Below, one piece after another: positions 1 through 9,571 of a stretch of DNA of 14,760 nucleotides (its first letter is position 1; each line of letters begins with the position of its first letter). The translations under genes and the position numbers were made by a program. The DNA comes from DATJBC01 sp035515515 (GTDB lineage Bacteria > Actinomycetota > Acidimicrobiia > Acidimicrobiales > UBA8190): NCBI GenBank assembly GCA_035515515.1, contig DATJBC010000216.1:1-14760 (forward strand). Direction: 5' to 3'. The notes beneath the pieces are model-generated. The model searched no databases. It worked only from the letters and a program-made list of their open reading frames with translations, and had not been told where the DNA came from.

Positions 1-1025
1 GGCGTCGGGGCGGGCGCCGGCGCCGGCGACGGGGGTTGCGCCGTGGGAGCGGGCACGGGCGGCGCCGGGGGCGTGCGCCTCTGCGGCGCGTCGGCGGGCT
101 CGGGACGACCCGGCGTCGTGCGGTGCACCGCGCTCACGAGCTCGCGCACGTCGGCCACGTCGTGTACGCGGCACCACCGCCGCAGGCCGGCGAGCACCCG
201 CGCCGGGGCGCGCGGGTCGCGGAAGGTCGCCGTGCCGACCTCGACGGCGTCCGCGCCGGCCAGCATGAGCTCGACGACGTCGACGCCGCGCGACACGCCG
301 CCGACGCCCACGATCCCGGCGTCGGGGAAGGCGGCACGGCAGTCGTGGACGGCCCGCACCGCCACCGGCCGGATGGCGGGGCCCGACAGCCCCCCGCCCC
401 CCGCCCCCAGGACGTAGGTGCGCGTGCGGGGGTCGATGGCCATCCCCATGACCGTGTTGACGAGGACGAGCGCCTCGGCGCCCGCGCCCAGGGCGGCGGC
501 GGCGATCTCGACGATGTCGGTCACGTTCGGGCTCAGCTTGGCCCAGCGCGGCAGGCCGCACGCCGCCGAGGCCGCCACCGCCGCCGCGGTGGCCTGCGCG
601 GAGTGGGCGAACATGCGGCTGCGGTCCTCGAGATTGGGGCAGCTGACGTTCACCTCGACGGCGACGACGCCGGGCGCGCCGGCGAGCAGCGCGGCGGCGT
701 GCGCGTAGTCCTCGACGTGGCGTCCCCAGATGCTCGCCACCACGCGCGCCCCGCGCTCGTTGAGGGCGGGCAGCTCGTCGCGCAGCCAGTTGCCGATCCC
801 GGGGCCCTGCAGGCCCACGGAGTTGAGCATCCCCGCCGGCGTGTCGTGCACCCGCAGCGGCGCGTTGCCGGGCCAGGGCTCGACCGACAGCGACTTGACC
901 ACCACCGCGCCCAGCGCCGCCAGGTCGACGTAGGCGGCCAGCTCGGCGCCGTGCCCCGAGGTGCCCGACGCCGTCAGCACGGGGTTGGGCAGGGGCAGCG
1001 ACGCCACGGCGGTGTGCAGGCGCAC
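1..1025 (-). CDS. pyrD: dihydroorotate dehydrogenase, class 1B-type catalytic subunit (3' end outside window)
   Basis: Oxidises dihydroorotate to orotate, the fourth step of UMP synthesis, using FMN; class 1B enzymes are cytosolic. 341 codons are visible and the gene runs off the left edge. Class 1B hallmarks: GMLNSVGLQ (65-73), NVSCPN (126-131) with Cys129 as catalytic base, AKLSPNVT (162-169), VNTVMGMAID (189-198), GGLSGPAIRPVAVR (211-224), and FMN-phosphate motifs GVGGV (240-244) and VGTATF (263-268). The GTG start at 1025 is fixed by GAGGAG four bases upstream, overlapping the carB stop; the gap to carB is 8 nt. The catalytic domain ends near residue 300, the usual length, after which comes a Pro/Ala-rich tail (about 305-341) not typical of the family. 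No pyrK lies between carB and pyrD, where Bacillus has it. The identity is sure; the tail's meaning and electron acceptor are open. Confidence 0.95.
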   Translation of the reverse strand, partial: MRLHTAVASLPLPNPVLTASGTSGHGAELAAYVDLAALGAVVVKSLSVEPWPGNAPLRVHDTPAGMLNSVGLQGPGIGNWLRDELPALNERGARVVASIWGRHVEDYAHAAALLAGAPGVVAVEVNVSCPNLEDRSRMFAHSAQATAAAVAASAACGLPRWAKLSPNVTDIVEIAAAALGAGAEALVLVNTVMGMAIDPRTRTYVLGAGGGGLSGPAIRPVAVRAVHDCRAAFPDAGIVGVGGVSRGVDVVELMLAGADAVEVGTATFRDPRAPARVLAGLRRWCRVHDVADVRELVSAVHRTTPGRPEPADAPQRRTPPAPPVPAPTAQPPSPAPAPAPT

Positions 1026-1029
1026 CTGG

Positions 1030-1033
1030 CTCC

Positions 1034-1035
<2 letters not shown>
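1030..1035 (-). promoter_or_regulatory. Shine-Dalgarno site of pyrD
   Basis: GAGGAG overlaps the carB TGA stop and lies four bases before the GTG at 1025. It fixes the pyrD start, and its overlap with the carB stop suggests coupled translation. Confidence 0.7.
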
Positions 1036-4374
<3,339 letters not shown>

Positions 4375-4375
<1 letters not shown>

Positions 4376-5508
4376 TACACGCGCACCTCGCCGATGAGCT
4401 CCTCGAAGCGGGCGAAGAGGTAGCGGGCGTCGTGGGGCCCGGGGCCGGCCTCGGGGTGGTACTGCACGCCGAAGGCGGGCACCGACCGGCAGCGCAGGCC
4501 CTCGACCACCCCGTCGTTGAGGTTGACGTGCGTCACCTCGGCGGCGAGCCGCCCCGAGGCGGGCAGGGAGTCGCCGGCCACGGCGTAGTTGTGGTTCTGG
4601 CTGGTGATCTCGACCTGGCCGGTGTCGAGGCGGCGCACGGGATGGTTGCCCCCGTGGTGGCCGAACGGCAGCTTGTAGGTGCGGGCCCCGAGCGCCGAGG
4701 CGAGCAGCTGGTGCCCCAAGCAGATCCCGAAGACGGGCACCCGCCCGAGGAGCTCGGCCACGATGGCGGCCTCGGCCCCCAGGGCGGCCGGGTCGCCGGG
4801 CCCGTTGGACAGGAACACGCCGTCGGGGCCGAGCGCCAGGGCCTGCGCGGCGGGGTAGGTGGCGGGCACCACCGTGAGCGTGGCCAGGGCCCCCAGGCTG
4901 CGCAGCATGGTCTCTTTCACGCCGAAGTCGTAGACCACCACGCGACGGCGCCCCGAGCCCCGCTCGTAGGGGGCGCCCGTGGTGACCTCCGAGACGAGGT
5001 CGCGCCCGGTGGTGCCGGGCTCGGCGGCCGCCGCCGCCGCCAGCACGGGCTCGGGGGCGGTGCCGAAGGCGCACCCCATGGCCCCGTCGGCCCGCAGGTG
5101 CCGGGTGAGGCGGCGGGTGTCGACGCCGGTGATGCCGGGGACCCCCGTCGTCTCCAGGAACCCCTCGAAGGACCCCGTGGCCCGCCACGACGAGGGGCGG
5201 GGGGGCAGGTCGCGCACCACCACGCCCCGGCACCACGGGCGCGACGCCTCGTCGTCCTGGGCGTTGACGCCGTAGTTGCCGATGTGGGGATAGGTGAAGG
5301 CGACGACCTGCCCGGCGTAGCTCGGGTCGGTGACCACCTCCTGGTATCCCGAGAGCACGGTGTTGAACACGAGCTCGCCGGTGGCCAGCCCGCCGGGGGG
5401 CTCGTGTCCCATGGCCTCGCCCTCGAAGACCTCGCCGTCGGCCAGCACGAGCAGCGCGGGGCGCCGCCCGGCGGGGCCGGCGCCCTCCGGACCCGGCGCG
5501 CCGGTCAT
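4375..5508 (-). CDS. carA: carbamoyl-phosphate synthase small (glutaminase) subunit
   Basis: Hydrolyses glutamine and channels ammonia to CarB. 377 aa against 382 in E. coli, so full length. The N-terminal CarA domain includes GELVFNTVLSGYQEV (44-58) and GNYGVN (77-82). The C-terminal class I glutamine amidotransferase domain carries GICLGHQ with nucleophile Cys263 and the partners His351 and Glu353 in QYHPEA; SQNHNYAV (303-310) is also present, so the triad is complete. The ATG at 5508 overlaps the pyrC stop as ATGA (4 nt), with GAGG seven bases upstream; the longer open frame upstream is out-of-frame pyrC. An alanine run near 157-162 is local low complexity. There is no second carAB in the window, so whether this one also serves arginine synthesis cannot be judged. 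Confidence 0.97.
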
Positions 5509-6866
5509 CGCTGCGCCTCGCCGTCGACCACCACCGGCTCCCCCCGCAACAGCGTGTGGCGGACCTGGCCGGTGAGGACGCGCCCCGCCCACGGCGTGTT
5601 GCGGCTCGGGCTGGCCAGGCGGGCCGGGTCCACCTCCCAGGTGCGGGCGGGGTCGATGACGCAGATGTTGGCGGCCGCCCCCTCGCCCAGGGGGCCGCCC
5701 TGGTCGCCCCCCTGGGCGGGGGTGAGCCCGGCGATGCGCGCCGGCTGCCACGACAACAGGGCGAGCACGTCGCGCGCCGACATGGCCGGGGTGCCGTGCC
5801 CGTCGGCCAGGGCGCCCAGCACCACGGGGAGCGCCGTCTGCAGCCCGAGCATGCCCGCCGGCGCGCTGTCGAGGGGCACGTCCTTGCGCTCGGGGGGGTG
5901 CGGGGCGTGGTCGGTGGCCACGGCGTCCACCGTCCCCGACGCGCAGGCGGCGCGCAGGGCGGCCACGTCGGCGTCCGTGCGCAGCGGCGGGTTGACCTTG
6001 AACAGCGGGTCGTAGCCGGCCAGCTCGGCGTGCGTCAGGCTCAGGTGGTGCGGCGCCACCTCGGCGGTGACGGCCAGGCCCTCCCGCTTGGCCTCAGCCA
6101 CCAACGCCGCCGAGCGGGCCGTGGAGAGGTGCAGGAAGTGGACGCGCCCCTTCGTCAGGCGGGCCAGCGCGATGTCGCGCGCCACCATGAGCTCCTCGGC
6201 CTCGGGCGGGATGCCGGGCACCCCGAGGCGGCTGGACCACTCCCCCTCGTGCATGGCGCCGCCGCCCGCCAGCGCCTCGTCCTCGCAGTGCTGGGCCAGG
6301 GTGACGCCCAGTCCCCGGGCGTACTCCAGGGCGCGCCGCATCACCGCGGCGTCCTGGACGCCGGCACCGTCGTCGGTGAACAGGCGCACGCCCAGGGCGG
6401 CGAGCTCGCCCATGGGGGCCAGCTGCGCGCCCGCCCGCCCCACGGTGATGGCGCCGGCCACGTGCACCGCGCAGGGCGCCGCGGCCCCGAGCGCCAGCAC
6501 CTCGAGGGCCACCGCCGCGCTGTCGACGGGCGGGTCGGTGTTGGGCATGGCCAGCACCGCCGTGTACCCCCCCAGGGCCGCGGCGCGCGCGCCGCTGTGC
6601 ACGGTCTCGGCGTCCTCGGCGCCGGGCTGGCGCAGATGGGCGTGGAGGTCCACGAGGCCCGGCGACACCCAGCAGCCGCCGGCGTCGAGCACCGTCGCCC
6701 CCCGGGGCACCTCGGCGTCGGGCGCCACCGCCACCACGGTGCCGCCCCGCACCACGACGTCGGCCCGCCGCTCGCCGCCGGCGTCGACCACGGTGCCGCC
6801 CCGCACCACGACGACGGGCGTGGCCGCCGCGCCGCGGGGGCCACGCGACGACCCGGGCTCAGGCAC
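5505..6866 (-). CDS. pyrC: dihydroorotase, type I (catalytic)
   Basis: Cyclises N-carbamoyl-aspartate to dihydroorotate, the third pyrimidine step. 453 aa, amidohydrolase fold: a beta-sandwich N-terminus, then the metal-binding barrel. Expected zinc ligands are present: His75 and His77 in DLHAHL, the Asp pair in FTDDG (165-166), His193 in AQHCED, His246 in HFLHLS, and Asp319 in ATDHAPH. It therefore looks active, unlike the degenerate PyrC' subunits that only scaffold ATCase. The substrate motif reads HLRQPG instead of the more common HLREPG. The GTG start at 6866 overlaps pyrB by 8 nt and is supported by GGGGAG eight bases upstream (6875-6880); a longer frame to 6905 exists but has no comparable site. 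The N-terminal sandwich contains a perfect 27-nt direct repeat encoding VVVRGGTVV twice. Confidence 0.95.
   Translation of the reverse strand: MPEPGSSRGPRGAAATPVVVVRGGTVVDAGGERRADVVVRGGTVVAVAPDAEVPRGATVLDAGGCWVSPGLVDLHAHLRQPGAEDAETVHSGARAAALGGYTAVLAMPNTDPPVDSAAVALEVLALGAAAPCAVHVAGAITVGRAGAQLAPMGELAALGVRLFTDDGAGVQDAAVMRRALEYARGLGVTLAQHCEDEALAGGGAMHEGEWSSRLGVPGIPPEAEELMVARDIALARLTKGRVHFLHLSTARSAALVAEAKREGLAVTAEVAPHHLSLTHAELAGYDPLFKVNPPLRTDADVAALRAACASGTVDAVATDHAPHPPERKDVPLDSAPAGMLGLQTALPVVLGALADGHGTPAMSARDVLALLSWQPARIAGLTPAQGGDQGGPLGEGAAANICVIDPARTWEVDPARLASPSRNTPWAGRVLTGQVRHTLLRGEPVVVDGEAQR
6733..6813 (-). repeat. 27-nt perfect direct repeat inside pyrC, two copies 54 nt apart
   Basis: The copies lie at 6733-6759 and 6787-6813, separated by 27 nt, so the period is 54 nt (18 codons, in frame). 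Both encode VVVRGGTVV in the N-terminal beta-sandwich with identical codons. The dehydrogenase-free amidohydrolase fold normally shows a loose two-strand similarity here; exact nucleotide identity over 27 bases is more than the fold needs. Confidence 0.85.
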
Positions 6867-7908
6867 CGACCGCGCTCCCCAGGGCGTGCGCCAGGGCGGA
6901 GCCACCCGAGGAGCCCGCCGGGCCCAGGAGGATGAACAGCACCGCCATGCGCACCGCCACCCCGTTGGCCACCTGGCGCAGCACCACCGACTGCGGGAGG
7001 GCGGCCACGTCGTCGGCGATCTCCACCCCGCGGTTCATGGGCCCGGGGTGCATCACCAGGGCGTCGGGCGACAGCCGAGCGGCGCGCGCCGCGCTCAGGC
7101 CGTAGGCGGCGCTGTACTCGCGCAGCGACGGCAGGAAGCTGCCCGCGCCCCGCTCCATCTGCAGGCGCAGGAGGTAGCACACGTCGACGTGCGGCAGCAC
7201 GGCGTCGAGGTCGTGCGACACCTCGTCCACCGGCCACCCCTCGAGCGACGGCGGCACCAGCGTCCCGGGCGCCACCAGGGTCACCCGCGACCCGAGGGCG
7301 CCCAGCGCCAGCACGAGCGAGCGCGCCACCCGGCTGTGGCGCACGTCGCCCACGACGGCCACGCGCAGGCCGCCGAAGCACTCCACGCCGGCCTCCTCCA
7401 GGGGGCGCCCGGCCCGCCCGGCCAGGACGGAGCGGATGGTGTAGCAGTCGAGGAGGGCCTGGGTGGGGTGCTCGTGCCACCCGTCGCCGGCGTTCACGAC
7501 CGAGGCGTCCACCCAGCGCGCCACCGCCGCGGGGGCGCCGGCCGAGGGGTGGCGCACGACGAAGGCGTCGGCCCCCATGGCGGCGACCGTCTCCACCGAG
7601 TCGCGCAGCGACTCCCCCTTCTTCACCGACGAGGTGTCCACCGAGAACGACAGCACGTCGGCCGACAGGCGCTTGGCGGCGGTCTCGAACGACAGGCGCG
7701 TCCGGGTCGACTGCTCGGCGAACAGGGTGACCACCGTGCGGCCCCGCAGCGAGGGCACCTTGGGGATGCTCCGGCGCCCCACCTCCACGAAGGCGTCGGT
7801 CACCCGCAGGATCTCCTCGATGCCGTCGGCCCCCAGCTCGGCCACCGACAGCAGGTGCCGGCGATGGTCCTTGCCGGGCTCGGCCCCGGGGCGCAGCCCG
7901 TCGGTCAC
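6859..7908 (-). CDS. pyrB: aspartate carbamoyltransferase catalytic subunit
   Basis: Condenses carbamoyl phosphate with aspartate, the committed step of pyrimidine synthesis. 349 aa, longer than the usual 300-320. Carbamoyl-phosphate loop STRTR (67-71), mobile-loop SVKKGES (94-100, Lys97), VVRHP (117-121), GDGWHEHPTQALLD (141-154), and the aspartate-domain HPGPMNRG motif are visible. The extra length comes from a linker insertion after CYTIRS (about residues 161-179) and a Gly/Ala/Ser-rich C-terminal tail whose end overlaps the start of pyrC. The start is a GTG that overlaps the pyrR stop as GTGA (4 nt), without a strong Shine-Dalgarno site, so re-initiation after pyrR is likely. No regulatory chain (pyrI) is present nearby. 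Confidence 0.96.
   Translation of the reverse strand: MTDGLRPGAEPGKDHRRHLLSVAELGADGIEEILRVTDAFVEVGRRSIPKVPSLRGRTVVTLFAEQSTRTRLSFETAAKRLSADVLSFSVDTSSVKKGESLRDSVETVAAMGADAFVVRHPSAGAPAAVARWVDASVVNAGDGWHEHPTQALLDCYTIRSVLAGRAGRPLEEAGVECFGGLRVAVVGDVRHSRVARSLVLALGALGSRVTLVAPGTLVPPSLEGWPVDEVSHDLDAVLPHVDVCYLLRLQMERGAGSFLPSLREYSAAYGLSAARAARLSPDALVMHPGPMNRGVEIADDVAALPQSVVLRQVANGVAVRMAVLFILLGPAGSSGGSALAHALGSAVGA
6875..6880 (-). promoter_or_regulatory. Shine-Dalgarno site of pyrC
   Basis: GGGGAG, eight bases before the GTG at 6866, inside the end of pyrB. It decides the pyrC start among several in-frame options. Confidence 0.65.
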
Positions 7909-8474
7909 CGGGGCACCACGTCGCCCAGGACCACCCCGTCGAGGCTCACGTCGACCTGCTCGTCGATGCGGGTGGGCATGTTCTTGCCCACGTAGTCGGG
8001 GCGGATGGGCAGCTCGCGGTGCCCCCGGTCCACCATGACGGCCAGCTGCACCGCCCGGGCCCGGCCGTAGTCGCCCAGGGCGTTGAGGGCGGCCCGCACC
8101 GTGCGCCCCGTGAACAGGACGTCGTCGACCAGCACCACCAGCTGGCCCGACAGGTCCCCGGGGATGTCGGTGGCCGCCTCGGGGAGCACCGGGCGGATGC
8201 CGATGTCGTCGCGGTAGAAGGCCACGTCCAGCAGCCCCACCGGCACCGCGGTCCCCTCGAACTCCTCGAGGGCGCTGGCCACCCGGAAGGCCAGGGGGAC
8301 CCCACCCGTCTGCAGGCCGACCAGCATGAGGTCCTCGAGGCCGTGGTTGCGCTCGACGATCTCGTGGGCGATGCGGACCAGGGCGCGCTGGACGTCCTGG
8401 GCGGTGAGCACCTGGACCCGAGGAACGAAGACCCCACCGCGCGGTGGGGTCAGTCTGCGTTCTCGCTCCGCCAC
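7905..8474 (-). CDS. pyrR: bifunctional pyr operon RNA-binding regulator / uracil phosphoribosyltransferase
   Basis: PyrR binds a hairpin in pyr mRNA when UMP is high and can also convert uracil plus PRPP to UMP. 189 aa against about 180 in B. subtilis. The PRPP-binding loop is VVLVDDVLFTGRT (113-125); YRDD (87-90) and DRGHRELPIR...YVGKN (149-165) are conserved. The motif usually written TRG reads TGG (56-58, LQTGGVPLA), an oddity in the pyrophosphate loop region. The GTG at 8474 is preceded by GAGGAG five bases upstream. Homology only becomes convincing from about residue 20 (VQVLTAQDV); the first 16 residues span a perfect palindrome, so a later GTG at 8411 is possible but has no Shine-Dalgarno site. 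A PyrR-type RNA hairpin sits just upstream, implying feedback control of its own operon. Confidence 0.95.
   Translation of the reverse strand: MAERERRLTPPRGGVFVPRVQVLTAQDVQRALVRIAHEIVERNHGLEDLMLVGLQTGGVPLAFRVASALEEFEGTAVPVGLLDVAFYRDDIGIRPVLPEAATDIPGDLSGQLVVLVDDVLFTGRTVRAALNALGDYGRARAVQLAVMVDRGHRELPIRPDYVGKNMPTRIDEQVDVSLDGVVLGDVVPR
8430..8451 (-). promoter_or_regulatory. perfect 22-bp palindrome in the pyrR 5' coding region (possible attenuator or operator)
   Basis: Half-site GACCCCACCGC (8451-8441) is followed directly by its exact reverse complement (8440-8430). As RNA it would form a very stable GC hairpin with a minimal loop, followed by TTCGTT, a poor U-tract. It covers pyrR codons 8-15 if translation begins at 8474. 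It may be an intrinsic terminator for PyrR-controlled attenuation, a structure affecting early translation, or a DNA operator. The first five bases (GACCC) can also pair with GGGTC in the PyrR-binding hairpin, the kind of alternative pairing an antiterminator needs. The palindrome is certain; its role is inference. Confidence 0.5.
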
Positions 8475-8479
8475 GGAGG

Positions 8480-8485
8480 CTCCTC
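8480..8485 (-). promoter_or_regulatory. Shine-Dalgarno site of pyrR
   Basis: GAGGAG with a five-base spacer to the GTG at 8474. Its first two bases (8485, 8484) fall in the base of the PyrR-binding hairpin, so bound PyrR would probably hinder ribosome access. Confidence 0.75.
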
Positions 8486-8526
8486 GTGTCCGTGCGGGCC
8501 TCGCGGGACCCGCTTCACGGTCACGA
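8484..8526 (-). ncRNA. PyrR-binding RNA hairpin in the pyr leader (cis-regulatory)
   Basis: The loop region GGTCCCGCGAGGCC (8510-8497) matches the PyrR binding-loop consensus I recall, ARUCCNGNGAGGYU, at 13 of 14 positions except for an outer A-U to G-C change that keeps the pair. The fold supports it: upper stem GCGGGTC (8513-8507) pairs with GGCCCGC (8500-8494, one T-G pair) around the six-base loop CCGCGA; three unpaired bases GAA (8516-8514) form a 5' bulge as in known PyrR sites; the lower stem CCGT (8520-8517) pairs with ACGG (8493-8490); after one A-A mismatch TCGTG (8526-8522) pairs with CACGA (8488-8484). The helix ends on the pyrR Shine-Dalgarno site, favouring translational repression as described for mycobacteria. 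Confidence 0.8.
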
Positions 8527-8528
8527 CG

Positions 8529-8537
8529 ATGCTAGCA
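8529..8537 (-). promoter_or_regulatory. candidate extended -10 promoter of the pyr operon
   Basis: TGC followed by TAGCAT fits the extended -10 form TGN-TANNNT. No convincing -35 box is visible about 17 bases further upstream. A start six or seven bases downstream would fall near 8522, placing the mRNA 5' end in the lowest part of the PyrR-binding stem; if so, the outermost pairs would be lost but the core hairpin kept. It is the only AT-containing element in a very GC-rich gap. Confidence 0.45.
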
Positions 8538-8546
8538 GGGCGGTCC

Positions 8547-8570
8547 CCGCCGCGGGCCCACTCCCGGCGG
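8547..8570 (-). terminator. possible terminator hairpin after nusB
   Basis: CCGCCGGG (8570-8563) can pair with CCC (8556-8554) and GGCGG (8551-8547) across a two-base bulge, six bases past the nusB stop. No U-tract follows, as is common in high-GC actinobacteria, so efficiency is uncertain. Confidence 0.35.
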
Positions 8571-8575
8571 CGCGC

Positions 8576-8998
8576 TCAGGCGCGCACCTGGCGGGCGACG
8601 GTGGACAGCACCCCGTTCACGAAGCGCCCCGAGTCCTCGGTGGAGTACTCCTTGGCCAGCTCGACGGCCTCGTCGATGACCACGGCGACGGGCACGTCCC
8701 GCTCGGCCAACAGCTCGTAGGTGGCCAGGCGCAGGATGCTGCGGTCGAGCACCGGCATGCGCGCCAGGTCCCACCCCACCGAGGCCCGGGCGATGAGCTC
8801 GTCGATGCGGGCCTCGTGCGCCACCACGCCCTCCACCAGGCCCACGGCGAAGGGGTCGGGGGCCACCCGCAACGAGGCCAGCACCTCGGCGGCGCCCACC
8901 CGCTTCATCTCGGCTTCGTACAAGAGCTCGAGCGCCCGCTCGCGGGCGGTGTGGCGGGGCCCCTCATCGGTGGGGACCCCCCCGCCGTCGACGGTCAC
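8576..8998 (-). CDS. nusB: transcription antitermination factor NusB
   Basis: NusB pairs with NusE (ribosomal protein S10) on boxA RNA to promote antitermination, chiefly on rRNA operons. 140 aa, the usual size of this all-helical protein. Family features: RERALELLYEAEM (19-31) at the start of the first helix, MPVLDRSILRLATYELL (81-97), and VVIDEAVELAKEY (106-118) followed by FVNGVLS (126-132). The start is the GTG at 8998, 12 nt after the efp stop; no clear Shine-Dalgarno site is seen, but no other usable in-frame start precedes the homology. The first 15 residues are Gly/Pro-rich and not conserved. Placement directly after efp is common in bacteria. It is probably the last gene of the transcript starting at aroC. 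Confidence 0.93.
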   Translation of the reverse strand: MTVDGGGVPTDEGPRHTARERALELLYEAEMKRVGAAEVLASLRVAPDPFAVGLVEGVVAHEARIDELIARASVGWDLARMPVLDRSILRLATYELLAERDVPVAVVIDEAVELAKEYSTEDSGRFVNGVLSTVARQVRA

Positions 8999-9010
8999 GT
9001 CCGGGCCGGG

Positions 9011-9571
9011 CTAGGCCCGGGTGATGTACTCGCCGGAGCGGGTGTCGACCTTGATGCGGTCACCGGGGTTGACGAACAGCGGCACCTGCACCACGAGCCC
9101 GGTCTCCACGGTGGCGGGCTTGCGGGCCCCCGACACCCGGTCCCCCTGGACGCCCGGCTCGGTGTCGGTGACCGAGAGCTCCACGGCGGCGGGCAGGTCC
9201 ACGCCCACGATCTCCCCGGCGTAGATCTGCATCACCGCGCTGTCGCCCTCCTTCACGTACTGGGCGGCGGCCCCCAGCGTGGCCGGGGCCACGTGCATCT
9301 GGTCGTAGGAGGTGACGTCCATGAAGACGTAGTCCGTCCCGTCGCGGTAGAGGTACTGCATCTCCCGCTTGTCGACGATGGCCTGCTCCACCCGCTCGTC
9401 GGCCCGGAACGTCCGGTCGAGGACGGCGCCGGTGCGCACGTTCTTGAGCTTGGTGCGCACGAAGGCGCCCCCCTTGCCCGGCTTCACGTGCTGGAACTCG
9501 ACGACCGAGAAGAGCCCCTCGGGCAGGTCGAGGGTCATGCCGTTGCGCAGGTCGTTGGTGGTGACAGCCAT
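9011..9571 (-). CDS. efp: translation elongation factor P
   Basis: EF-P enters the ribosomal E site and relieves stalling at consecutive prolines. 186 aa, standard length, three beta-barrel domains. The tip loop of domain I is KPGKGGAF (30-37), with Lys33 at the position modified in many bacteria. Domain II holds MQYLYRDGTDYVFMD (71-85), and the C-terminal OB signature is KPATVETG...VQVPLFVNPGD (151-171). The ATG at 9571 shares one base with the upstream peptidase stop (TGATG); the much longer open frame upstream is that gene out of frame. No EF-P modification enzyme is encoded here, so the state of Lys33 is unknown. Confidence 0.97.
   Translation of the reverse strand: MAVTTNDLRNGMTLDLPEGLFSVVEFQHVKPGKGGAFVRTKLKNVRTGAVLDRTFRADERVEQAIVDKREMQYLYRDGTDYVFMDVTSYDQMHVAPATLGAAAQYVKEGDSAVMQIYAGEIVGVDLPAAVELSVTDTEPGVQGDRVSGARKPATVETGLVVQVPLFVNPGDRIKVDTRSGEYITRA

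Noticed and set aside
4376..5236. An apparent 287-residue N-terminal extension of CarB.
   Set aside because: It is carA read in another frame, Arg/Pro/Gly-rich, and a proper GTG with a ribosome-binding site exists at 4375. The same holds for the extended frames before carA, efp, pepP, aroQ and aroB.
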